From the NCBI GenBank assembly GCA_009926905.1, contig RFNX01000647.1, positions 1 to 5,756 on the forward strand: a stretch of DNA of 5,756 nt, in the 5' to 3' direction. This stretch comes from Flavobacteriales bacterium. GTDB lineage: Bacteria > Bacteroidota > Bacteroidia > Flavobacteriales_D > Crocinitomicaceae. The notes under the pieces are model-generated. The model ran no database searches and was not told where the DNA came from. It saw nothing but the letters and a program-made list of their open reading frames with translations. A program made the position numbers and the translations under genes. Positions within the stretch are counted from its first letter, which is position 1, and the number at the start of each line of letters is the position of its first letter. Shown here one piece after another: positions 1 to 5,756 of this stretch.

Positions 1-1
1 T

Positions 2-1393
2 GATGGTGCTTATCGTGGTGCAAAAGATATTCCTTTAAAAAGTGTGATTGATGATGCTTTAGTTGGAAATAAAACCATTAAAAAAGTAATCGTTTGCACC
101 CGTACTCGCACTCCTGTGAGTATGATCAAAGGCCGTGATGTTTGGTGGGAAGATGAAATCAAAAAAGTAGAAACCTTAGGAAATCCAGATTGTCCAGCAG
201 TTGAAATGGATGCTGAAGACATTTTGTTCATTCTTTATACTTCTGGTTCCACAGGTAAACCGAAAGGGGTAGTGCATACCATTGCTGGCTATATGATTTG
301 GGCTAATTATACCTTTGTAAATACATTCCAATATCAACAAGGTCAAATTCATTTTTGCACGGCTGATATTGGCTGGATTACTGGTCACAGTTACATTATG
401 TACGGTCCATTGAGCGCTGGAGGAACATCATTAATGTTTGAAGGTGTTCCAACATGGCCCGATGCTGGAAGATTTTGGGAAATTGTTGAGAAATTCAAAG
501 TAGATATTTTATATACAGCGCCAACAGCAATTCGCAGTTTGATGGGCTTTGGTTTGGGTTATGTCAACGGAAAAGATTTGAGTTCTTTGAAAGTGCTTGG
601 AACCGTTGGTGAACCTATCAATGAAGAAGCTTGGCATTGGTACGATCAAAACATTGGAAAGGGAAATTGTCCGATTGTGGATACGTGGTGGCAAACAGAA
701 ACGGGCGGAGTGATGATTTCAAACATCGCTGGTGTAACTCCAAGCAAACCTTCTTATGCAACGCTTCCTTTGCCTGGAATTCAACCGTGTTTGGTGGATG
801 AAAACGGAAACGAAATTGAAGGAAATGGAGTTAATGGAAATTTATGCATTAAGTTTCCTTGGCCTGGAATTATTCGTACGACTTACAATGACCATGAACG
901 TTGCCGTTTGACGTATTTTTCTACTTATGAAAATAAATACTTTACGGGCGACGGCTGTATGCGTGACGAAGACGGCGATTACCGAATTACGGGTAGAGTA
1001 GATGATGTGTTGAATGTAAGTGGTCACCGAATTGGAACTGCTGAAGTTGAAAATGCAATCAATATGCATGCTGGAGTGATTGAAAGCGCTGTGGTGGGTT
1101 ATCCTCACGATATCAAAGGACAAGGAATTTACGCGTATGTGATTTACAACAGTTCACACGGCGATTCCAATTTATCGAAACAAGACATTATACAAACAGT
1201 TTCAAGAATCATTGGGCCAATTGCAAAACCAGACAAAATTCAGTTTGTGCCGGGTTTACCGAAAACGCGTTCAGGAAAAATCATGCGTCGTATTTTGCGA
1301 AAAATTGCAGAAGGTGAAACTTCAAACATGGGAGATACAAGTACTTTGTTGGATCCTAGTTTGTTGGAGATAATTATTGAGGGAGCTGTTTGA
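2..1393 (+). CDS. acs: Acetyl-CoA synthetase (acetate--CoA ligase, AMP-forming), C-terminal part
   Basis: This cytoplasmic enzyme converts acetate, ATP and CoA to acetyl-CoA, AMP and pyrophosphate through an acetyl-AMP intermediate. The open frame runs in from the left edge, and 463 residues of a family usually near 630-650 are visible, so roughly the first 170-190 are missing. The ATG at 44 is internal: in-frame codons before it (DGAYRGAKDIPLKS) match the family. Hallmarks of the ANL superfamily are present in order: the P-loop-like TSGSTGKPKG (about 239-268), WWQTETGG (686-709), the GDG and GRVDDVLNVSGHRIG hinge region (about 947-1038), and PKTRSGKIMRR (about 1259-1291). The lysine codon at 1277-1279 is the catalytic lysine that is reversibly acetylated in known Acs proteins. 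The conserved tail (GDTSTLLDP) is present and the frame is intact to the TGA. Homology over the whole visible length makes this Acs rather than a propionyl- or acyl-CoA synthetase, though substrate range cannot be proved from sequence. Confidence 0.96.
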   Translation, partial: DGAYRGAKDIPLKSVIDDALVGNKTIKKVIVCTRTRTPVSMIKGRDVWWEDEIKKVETLGNPDCPAVEMDAEDILFILYTSGSTGKPKGVVHTIAGYMIWANYTFVNTFQYQQGQIHFCTADIGWITGHSYIMYGPLSAGGTSLMFEGVPTWPDAGRFWEIVEKFKVDILYTAPTAIRSLMGFGLGYVNGKDLSSLKVLGTVGEPINEEAWHWYDQNIGKGNCPIVDTWWQTETGGVMISNIAGVTPSKPSYATLPLPGIQPCLVDENGNEIEGNGVNGNLCIKFPWPGIIRTTYNDHERCRLTYFSTYENKYFTGDGCMRDEDGDYRITGRVDDVLNVSGHRIGTAEVENAINMHAGVIESAVVGYPHDIKGQGIYAYVIYNSSHGDSNLSKQDIIQTVSRIIGPIAKPDKIQFVPGLPKTRSGKIMRRILRKIAEGETSNMGDTSTLLDPSLLEIIIEGAV

Positions 1394-1466
1394 ATTTAGA
1401 ATGTAGAATTGAAAGTTGACATCTGATTCGCCATGACGGACTGAAAGTTTCAATAGTATCAATTAA
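1394..1466. other. Convergent intergenic gap between acs and the antiporter gene
   Basis: This 73-base gap separates two gene ends that face each other. The sequence ATTGAAA at 1408-1414 is repeated inverted as TTTCAAT at 1448-1454, but the 33-base loop is long and no GC-rich stem with a T-run is present. I therefore do not call a terminator. The middle (about 1418-1443) is richer in GC than its surroundings. Confidence 0.5.
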
Positions 1467-3737
1467 TTACGCATTCAAAATCAAACAAGAAGGTAATTCT
1501 GAAACCCAACTGTCTTTTGAATCGATTAATCCTTTCCAATTTTCATTACTAATCAACATTAAGTCGTAGTGGCTAAAGTTTTCATTTTCAATTGACTTAG
1601 ATGAAATTAATTGAATGTGATTGGAAGCATTTTGTTCAATTGCACGAATCGTTTCTTTAAGCACAAAACTATCTTTTACAGTTCCGCCCATGTCGATAAT
1701 CGTTATTTGAGATTCTGAATTATTAATTAATTTCTGTGCGTAATTGAGTAAAAAGGCGTCTTGTTCGGCATGAATTGGCATTAAAATTCGATCTAATTTC
1801 TCCAATCCTTTATCAATAAATACACCGACAGGAACTTTACTTTTTGCTAAGATTGATTTAGTACGTTCGTCGAAAGGTGAGTTCTCAAAAATACTTTCTC
1901 TCCCAGTTACTTGATTGATGATTCGGTCAGGATTAATGATTCGTGTTGTAAAACCCAAAAATCTTCCGAGAATAGTTCCTTCATAAATTGATTTTCCAAC
2001 GCCGATAATCAATAAATCGTAATCACCTGAATTTGCCACATCTGCAATGTCTGTATCCACATCCACTGAAGCTTTGAACATTGTTGTTAATTTTTGATTC
2101 AAGAGTTTTGCTTCTTTCACTACAGGCGAAAAACTGTCACGTTCATACGTTTCAATATTAAAATGATACAATTCATTGCTTGGAGTAAAATGCACAGCGG
2201 TCAGAGAAGCATTTCCATTCAACTTTCGAATCAAGCCATGAGCTATTCTCAGAAGCAACTTACCACGCTCGGGATTGCCAAAAGAAATGAGTATTTTATA
2301 TTTACTTATTTCACTGATTTCTTTAGGAACTTCTTTTTCTTTAGACTTAAAAATCCAATTGATGAAATCCAAAGTTGGTCCAGTCATAAAAGTGGTGACA
2401 AGCGCCATAATCACCATCATCGCAAAGATTTTTGGAGATAACACTCCTAAATCGAAGCCAATGTTTAAAACAATTAACTCCATTAAACCACGTGTATTCA
2501 TTAAAGCGCCAATTGTTAAACTATCTTTCCAACTTTGCCCAACAAATTTTGCTGCTAATGCACTTCCTAAAAATTTTCCAACTACAGCAACCGCAATGAT
2601 TAACCCTGTAATTTGCCACAAATAGGGATCGTTTAACAAACCAATTTCAGTGCGTAAACCTGTGAAAACGAAGAACAAAGGAAGTAAAAGGACCAATGCC
2701 ACATCTTCAACTTTTTCAATAAAAATATTTCTAAACTTTACGTTTTCAGGCATAATTGCACCTGCCATAAATGCTCCGAATAATGCATGAATTCCAATGA
2801 TTTCAGTAGCATAAGAGGAAATAATCAGCGTCAGAAAGAAAATTGCGACTATTGGTTTACTTAAATTTTCAACGGAATTATGTAAGTCCCCAACGCGCTT
2901 TAAGAAAGGACGAACCAATTTAATCATCGCCAATACGTACAACGCCGCCATTCCTATGATGTACAAAGAGCTAACGAAAGAACCTGCTTTTACAATTGCT
3001 ATTACAGCTGCTAGAATACACCAAGCTGTAATGTCATCGGCCGCAGCACAAGTAATTACAACTGTACCCAATTTCGTTTTATGCAAGCCACGTTCTTGTA
3101 CTATCCTTGCTAGAACTGGGAACGCGGTGATGCTCATTGCAATTCCTAAAAATAATCCAAAAGACAAAAATTGTATACCTTCAGGAGCGAAAGACTGGTA
3201 AATAAAATACGCAAGGCCCATTCCAAGTGCAAAAGGAATGATGATACTCGCATGACTGATCACAACAGCGTCGTGCGCTTTGTTTTTAAGCACTTTCAAA
3301 TCGAGTTCCATTCCAATAACAAACATGAATAAAATCAATCCGATTTGACTTAAGAACTGCAAGTTACCAAGTGATTGAGTAGGGAAGAGTGCAGCTGAAA
3401 ATTCCGGGAAGTAATATCCAACTAATGATGGTCCAAGGACAATTCCTGCAATGATTTCACCTATTACAGACGGTTGACCAATTTTCATAAACAACCATCC
3501 AAAAAGTCGGGCAGTTAAAATTATGGTGATAATTTGCGCCAAGAGAATTGCTAAAGGATGCTGAATGTTGTGCATCATAGCGTTCAGAAATTCCAGCCAA
3601 TGCCCTTTCAGATTTTCAGGTAAAATAATATTTCTACCTTTCTCTAAATCAATACCATTCAAAGCAATCCAATACATCAAGGCAGAAAATCCACCAATTA
3701 TTGCAATATAAAAGAACCCATTTTTAAACGCTTTCAT
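1467..3737 (-). CDS. Cation/proton antiporter (CPA2/KefB-CHX type) with C-terminal universal-stress-protein-like region
   Basis: This is a 756-residue inner-membrane protein of the monovalent cation:proton antiporter-2 family, which exchanges K+ or Na+ for protons. A first hydrophobic segment (about 8-26) is followed by a hydrophilic stretch, then about 12-13 membrane segments from residue 60 to 458. Family signatures are GQPSVIGEIIAGIVLGPS (87-104), AFPVLARI (205-212), the Asp pair in AADDITAW (232-239) and NTRGLMELIVLNIG (414-427). The adjacent aspartates resemble the ion-binding pair of electrogenic exchangers. Residues 480-756 are soluble and resemble two tandem UspA-like domains: the first has DLLIIGVG (574-581) and a degenerate GRFLG loop, and the second starts near DRILMPIH (649-656). 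This layout recalls plant CHX exchangers and many Bacteroidota homologues; there is no KefB/KefC-style TrkA-N domain. The ATG overlaps the stop of the upstream gene (ATGA), so translation is probably coupled. Ion preference cannot be decided here. Confidence 0.9.
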   Translation of the reverse strand: MKAFKNGFFYIAIIGGFSALMYWIALNGIDLEKGRNIILPENLKGHWLEFLNAMMHNIQHPLAILLAQIITIILTARLFGWLFMKIGQPSVIGEIIAGIVLGPSLVGYYFPEFSAALFPTQSLGNLQFLSQIGLILFMFVIGMELDLKVLKNKAHDAVVISHASIIIPFALGMGLAYFIYQSFAPEGIQFLSFGLFLGIAMSITAFPVLARIVQERGLHKTKLGTVVITCAAADDITAWCILAAVIAIVKAGSFVSSLYIIGMAALYVLAMIKLVRPFLKRVGDLHNSVENLSKPIVAIFFLTLIISSYATEIIGIHALFGAFMAGAIMPENVKFRNIFIEKVEDVALVLLLPLFFVFTGLRTEIGLLNDPYLWQITGLIIAVAVVGKFLGSALAAKFVGQSWKDSLTIGALMNTRGLMELIVLNIGFDLGVLSPKIFAMMVIMALVTTFMTGPTLDFINWIFKSKEKEVPKEISEISKYKILISFGNPERGKLLLRIAHGLIRKLNGNASLTAVHFTPSNELYHFNIETYERDSFSPVVKEAKLLNQKLTTMFKASVDVDTDIADVANSGDYDLLIIGVGKSIYEGTILGRFLGFTTRIINPDRIINQVTGRESIFENSPFDERTKSILAKSKVPVGVFIDKGLEKLDRILMPIHAEQDAFLLNYAQKLINNSESQITIIDMGGTVKDSFVLKETIRAIEQNASNHIQLISSKSIENENFSHYDLMLISNENWKGLIDSKDSWVSELPSCLILNA

Positions 3738-4225
3738 ACTTTTTCTTTTTTAATGAAATAAAACACAAATCCAGCTACACTTCTCAATCCAAAATTGAAA
3801 CTTTTATCGCTTGCAAATGTTGAATAAATGCCTGTTTCAAAAAACAATCCTGCATTTTGAAATGGAAATGGAAAGGCTTCAACTCCAAATGGAGCAATGA
3901 AACCGTAACGATTCAATTGATTTGGAGTGAAATTCCATTCTGTTCTTGCTCCAAGCCCCAAATGTAATTCAACTTTTTGATATTGTACGATTCTAAAAAC
4001 GGCTGAAGCTTCGTTGATAAAAGAGCCAGAAGTTGGATTTTTGTAGAGGTTTGCTTTTGTGACTCTTATGTCGGCAAAAAATCGACTGTTTTTTGAAGTT
4101 CGCAAACCAAAACCAGCTTCAGCGCCTGTTGGGTAAAATCCGATTCCAACACTATAATTTTGAGCACTTAGGTTCAAATAAAATGTTGTTAGCAAAAGAA
4201 ATAAAACGAGTCTCTTCAAAGCCAT
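3734..4225 (-). CDS. Small exported protein, probable outer-membrane beta-barrel
   Basis: I do not recognise a named family in this 163-residue protein. It begins with a clear signal peptide: a Lys-Arg n-region (residues 4-5), a leucine-rich core (6-19) and a cleavage region at Ser-Ala-Gln (20-22), the usual Bacteroidota form. The mature part alternates polar with hydrophobic or aromatic residues and carries many Gly, Phe and Tyr (VGIGFYP, AGFGLRT, ELHLGLGART, GLFFETGIYS, SVAGFVFYF), as in a small beta-barrel of about eight strands. The aromatic end (FVFYF) is followed by a short basic tail, IKKEKV. It is the first gene of an operon with the antiporter, whose ATG overlaps this TGA. That suggests linked production, but no function can be given. 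The ATG at 4225 fits the signal peptide; another ATG eight bases upstream is out of frame. Confidence 0.8.
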   Translation of the reverse strand: MALKRLVLFLLLTTFYLNLSAQNYSVGIGFYPTGAEAGFGLRTSKNSRFFADIRVTKANLYKNPTSGSFINEASAVFRIVQYQKVELHLGLGARTEWNFTPNQLNRYGFIAPFGVEAFPFPFQNAGLFFETGIYSTFASDKSFNFGLRSVAGFVFYFIKKEKV

Positions 4226-4241
4226 AATTGCATTTTTTTTG

Positions 4242-4249
4242 CAAAGATG
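4242..4249 (-). promoter_or_regulatory. Candidate -7 promoter element for the barrel-antiporter operon
   Basis: On the minus strand this reads CATCTTTG, which matches the Bacteroidota -7 consensus TAnnTTTG at all but the first base. It lies 17 bases before the ATG at 4225, so the leader would be very short. No clear TTG -33 element stands at the expected distance upstream, which keeps this call weak. Confidence 0.3.
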
Positions 4250-4342
4250 CTAATGTATTTGAATTTATTTTTCATCTAGAAATGATAATGAAATAAAGCA
4301 GATAAAAATTGTAATGAAATTCATTTTCTATCCTTTTACTGT

Positions 4343-4372
4343 TTGTTGAAATGAACTTTTTCACTAACTTAT
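4343..4372 (+). promoter_or_regulatory. Candidate promoter for the GxxExxY gene
   Basis: TTG at 4343-4345 (or 4346-4348) lies 19 (or 16) bases before TAACTTAT at 4365-4372. This resembles the Bacteroidota arrangement of TTG followed by TAnnTTTG, although the last two bases of the -7 box differ. The ATG follows 13 bases later, after a purine-rich AAGAAAAAG (4376-4383) that may help ribosome binding. The leader would be very short. Confidence 0.3.
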
Positions 4373-4385
4373 ATAAGAAAAAGCT

Positions 4386-4751
4386 ATGTTTTACAAAGAA
4401 GAATGTTACAAATTGGTAGGAATTGCGATGGATGTACATCGAGAATTGGGTTCAGGTTTTTCTGAAGTAATTTATAAAGATGCATTAGAATTTGAGTTTA
4501 ATCAACATTTTATTGGTTACGAAAGAGAGAAAATGTATGATGTAAATTATAAAGGAGTTATTTTACCACATAAGTTTTTTGCCGACTTAGTTGTGTATGA
4601 TTCAATTATTCTTGAAGTCAAAGGTGTCAAAAAGATTGACGACAAGCATATCGGGCAAACACTTAATTATTTAAAAGCATCAGGTTTGAGTTTAGGATTA
4701 GTCATTAATTTCGGCGCACCAAGTCTTGAATACAGAAGGGTTGTTTTGTGA
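4386..4751 (+). CDS. GxxExxY family protein (PD-(D/E)XK nuclease-like fold)
   Basis: This 121-residue protein has the usual full length of the GxxExxY family, which is abundant in Bacteroidota and has no settled biological role. The naming motif is at residues 24-30 (GFSEVIY), after the typical helix with VHRELGSG (17-24). Residues expected of a PD-(D/E)XK core are intact: Asp67 in ADLVV, Glu77 and Lys79 in LEVKG, and the later QTLNYL (Gln91, Tyr95). The ending, with FGAPSLEYRRVVL (109-121), is also typical. A metal-dependent nuclease-like activity is thus plausible but only inferred from the fold. The gene stands alone on the plus strand between two minus-strand operons. It has no partner gene, and a repeat-built inverted repeat begins 23 bases after its stop. 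This single-gene setting would fit a small acquired unit. The start is the first ATG, preceded by a purine-rich stretch. Confidence 0.9.
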   Translation: MFYKEECYKLVGIAMDVHRELGSGFSEVIYKDALEFEFNQHFIGYEREKMYDVNYKGVILPHKFFADLVVYDSIILEVKGVKKIDDKHIGQTLNYLKASGLSLGLVINFGAPSLEYRRVVL

Positions 4752-4773
4752 AAAAATGGTCTTTAATTCTTCA

Positions 4774-4846
4774 GTCACAAATTACGTTTATTTACACGAA
4801 TTTAAGATTACAAAAAAATTCGTGTTAATTCGTGTTAATTCGTGAC
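4774..4846. repeat. Imperfect inverted repeat (potential hairpin) of CACGAATT-type units
   Basis: The left arm (4774-4803) and right arm (4816-4846) are imperfect reverse complements around a 12-base loop. The inner 10 bases pair perfectly (ACACGAATTT at 4794-4803 with AAATTCGTGT at 4816-4825). The outer 10 bases pair at 9 of 10 positions (GTCACAAATT at 4774-4783 with 4837-4846). The middle section pairs poorly. It lies between the converging GxxExxY and LytTR regulator genes. It could form a hairpin that ends or stabilises transcripts from either side, but the stem is AT-rich and lacks a T-run right after it, so it is not a classical intrinsic terminator. Confidence 0.75.
4817..4846 (+). repeat. 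Tandem repeat, three 10-bp units AATTCGTGTT
   Basis: Units lie at 4817-4826, 4827-4836 (identical) and 4837-4846 (AATTCGTGAC, 8 of 10 matching). The array forms the right arm of the larger inverted repeat. The 10-bp period is close to one DNA helical turn, so the units would lie on the same face of the helix. No array of spacers is present, so this is not a CRISPR. Confidence 0.85.
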
Positions 4847-4865
4847 AAGAAAAATTAGTGGTAGG

Positions 4866-5584
4866 TCATATTTTGACTTTTAATATGAAATCTGTTCGGA
4901 ACACTTCACTTAAAACATATTTTTTTTGAGAATCTTTATCGAATGGGACTTTAACTAAAATTTGATCGTAAGTAAAGGATAAAATAGAATTAGTTGCTAT
5001 CATTTCCTTTTTATTGATTTGGACAAATTCAGTAGGAGGGAGGAGTTGCTTTAGTTTTTCAAATGAAATATTTTTAATACTAACGAGCTTCCATCTGTTA
5101 ATCGAGCATCTTTGTCGCGACTGTCTATTTCTGAAGTTGAAATTGAAAAAAGCTGATCAAAGAAAACAATCGATTTTCCTTTATTGGTATTGATTTGAAA
5201 CGATTGTCTCTTCGTTTTTTTTGTTAATTGAAGTTGTTGAATTTTGGAAATCGCTTGCTGTAAGCGTTCAATTTTCACAGGTTTACGCACATAATCAATG
5301 GCATTCAAATCGTAGGCGTCGGCGGCAAATTCACTGTAAGCTGTTGTAAAAATAATAGGTTTTTCTGGCAAGTGTTTTGCAACTTCCAATCCATTTATTT
5401 CAGGCATTTCAATGTCGAGAATACAAAAATCAAAGTCATAATTCTCAAATTCTGCAATAAAAACAGATGGATTATTAAACGCTTTAACAACCTCAATATC
5501 TGGTATTTGCTCACAAATTAACTTTAGAAATGACAAACCCAAAAGTTCATCATCCAATAGCAAGCATTTTAGCTTTGTGTTCAA
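4866..5584 (-). pseudogene. LytTR-family response regulator, interrupted by a one-base frameshift
   Basis: A receiver domain is followed by a LytTR DNA-binding domain, the usual partner of a LytS-type kinase. The receiver (residues 1-120) is complete: acidic pair Asp11-Asp12, phospho-acceptor Asp57 in CILDIEMP, Thr81 in FTTAYS, and Lys101 in YVRKP. As written, the frame stops at 5051 after 177 residues, a short way into LytTR. The minus strand from 5069 to the TGA at 4866-4868, read one frame over, encodes the missing part, from ISFEKLKQLLPP through VQINKKEMIATN to the end. Adding one A to the A-run opposite 5071-5075 joins the parts as SLVLK-N-ISFEKL and gives 239 residues, normal for the family. 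It may be a real mutation or a sequencing error in a homopolymer. The start is TTG at 5582-5584: an in-frame stop lies five codons upstream and no ATG intervenes. It overlaps the kinase end by 35 bases, suggesting coupled translation. Confidence 0.85.
5071..5075 (-). other. Frameshift site in the LytTR regulator (run of five A on the coding strand)
   Basis: The coding strand reads GTATT-AAAAA-TATTTC here. Six A instead of five restores one continuous reading frame through the LytTR domain. Downstream of this point the second frame runs 67 codons without a stop to the natural end of the domain, passing intact through an eight-A run (4920-4927), which supports a single lesion. Confidence 0.8.
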
Positions 5585-5756
5585 GTAAATTAATTTTTAA
5601 GTGAGCAATAAAAACATCGCCTTCAGTGAATCTTTCGAGCTTAAAATTGTCTTTGTAAATGATGCGCAAACGTTGTTCTAGAGTTTCTGAACCGATTCCA
5701 CTATTTACTTTTTTCAATGGTACTTTTGGTGAGATTTTATTTGAAACCGTCATGTA
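5550..5756 (-). CDS. LytS-type sensor histidine kinase, C-terminal end
   Basis: Only the last 68 residues are in the window; the frame enters from the right edge (a Tyr codon at 5754-5756 precedes the Met at 5753, so that Met is internal). The visible part is the end of the HATPase domain of the LytS/YehU-type kinases found in Bacteroidota. SGIGSETLEQRLRIIY contains the glycine box (Gly-Ile-Gly) and the conserved Arg-Leu helix, followed by a final strand, VFIAHLKINL. The N-box and phospho-accepting histidine domain lie outside. It would phosphorylate the adjacent LytTR regulator, whose TTG start lies 35 bases inside the end of this gene. The signal sensed cannot be judged, since the sensor part is not visible. 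Confidence 0.85.
   Translation of the reverse strand, partial: YMTVSNKISPKVPLKKVNSGIGSETLEQRLRIIYKDNFKLERFTEGDVFIAHLKINLLEHKAKMLAIG

Larger units (their letters stand above)
4226..4385. other. AT-rich divergent intergenic region
   Basis: This 160-base region separates the divergent barrel-antiporter operon and GxxExxY gene, so it must hold both promoters. It contains a perfect 13-base palindrome-like sequence, AATGAA-A-TTCATT, at 4313-4325. This could be an operator or may be chance in such AT-rich DNA. No RNA gene or further reading frame is evident, and no copies of the CACGAATT repeat found beyond the GxxExxY gene occur here. Confidence 0.5.

Noticed and set aside
842..1123. Minus-strand open frame inside acs
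   Set aside because: It lies opposite the highly conserved hinge region of Acs and resembles no protein; it is a shadow of the real frame.
2094..2625. Plus-strand open frames inside the antiporter gene
   Set aside because: They lie antisense to a well-conserved membrane protein and have no recognisable domain or plausible start context.
4817..4846. Possible CRISPR array
   Set aside because: The 10-bp units are directly tandem with no spacers, and no cas gene is nearby.
4920..4927. T-run as a terminator for the GxxExxY transcript
   Set aside because: The run lies within the LytTR coding frame as two lysine codons plus the end of a glutamine codon, and no stem directly precedes it.
5071..5075. 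Programmed ribosomal frameshifting
   Set aside because: A run of five A is short, there is no clear downstream pseudoknot or stop-linked stimulator, and such control is not known for LytTR regulators.
5051..5584. A natural short response regulator of 177 residues
   Set aside because: The sequence just past the stop encodes the rest of a LytTR domain in the neighbouring frame with the expected total length, so a frameshift explains it better.

Overview
The window looks like chromosome from a low-GC member of the Bacteroidota, most likely a flavobacterium or close relative. The evidence is AT-rich coding, an exported protein whose signal peptide ends in Ser-Ala-Gln, a LytS/LytTR-type two-component pair, a GxxExxY-family gene, and no strong Shine-Dalgarno sequences. 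This placement comes from gene style only; no marker gene is present.

Layout, left to right. (1) 2-1393 (+): the C-terminal three quarters of acetyl-CoA synthetase (acs), cut by the left edge. (2) 1394-1466: a short convergent gap. (3) 4225-1467 (-): a two-gene operon encoding a small exported, probably beta-barrel outer-membrane protein, then a large cation/proton antiporter with a cytoplasmic universal-stress-protein-like tail. The two genes overlap in an ATGA. (4) 4226-4385: an AT-rich divergent promoter region. (5) 4386-4751 (+): a stand-alone GxxExxY protein with the residues of a PD-(D/E)XK nuclease fold. (6) 4752-4865: a convergent gap holding an imperfect inverted repeat of about 30 bp per arm, built from 10-bp units of the type AATTCGTGTT. 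(7) 5756-4866 (-): the end of a LytS-type histidine kinase, cut by the right edge, overlapping a LytTR response regulator that is frameshifted by one base at 5071-5075.

How the genes fit together. acs feeds acetate into acetyl-CoA and is transcribed convergently with the antiporter operon, so the two look unrelated. The barrel protein and antiporter are probably co-translated and may act on ions or the envelope, but the link between them is unknown. The kinase and regulator form one signalling pair. If the frameshift is real, the regulator keeps its receiver domain but loses most of its DNA-binding domain.

I see no clear new multi-gene system. The points most worth a second look are the GxxExxY gene with the repeat hairpin just behind it, and the frameshift in the LytTR regulator.
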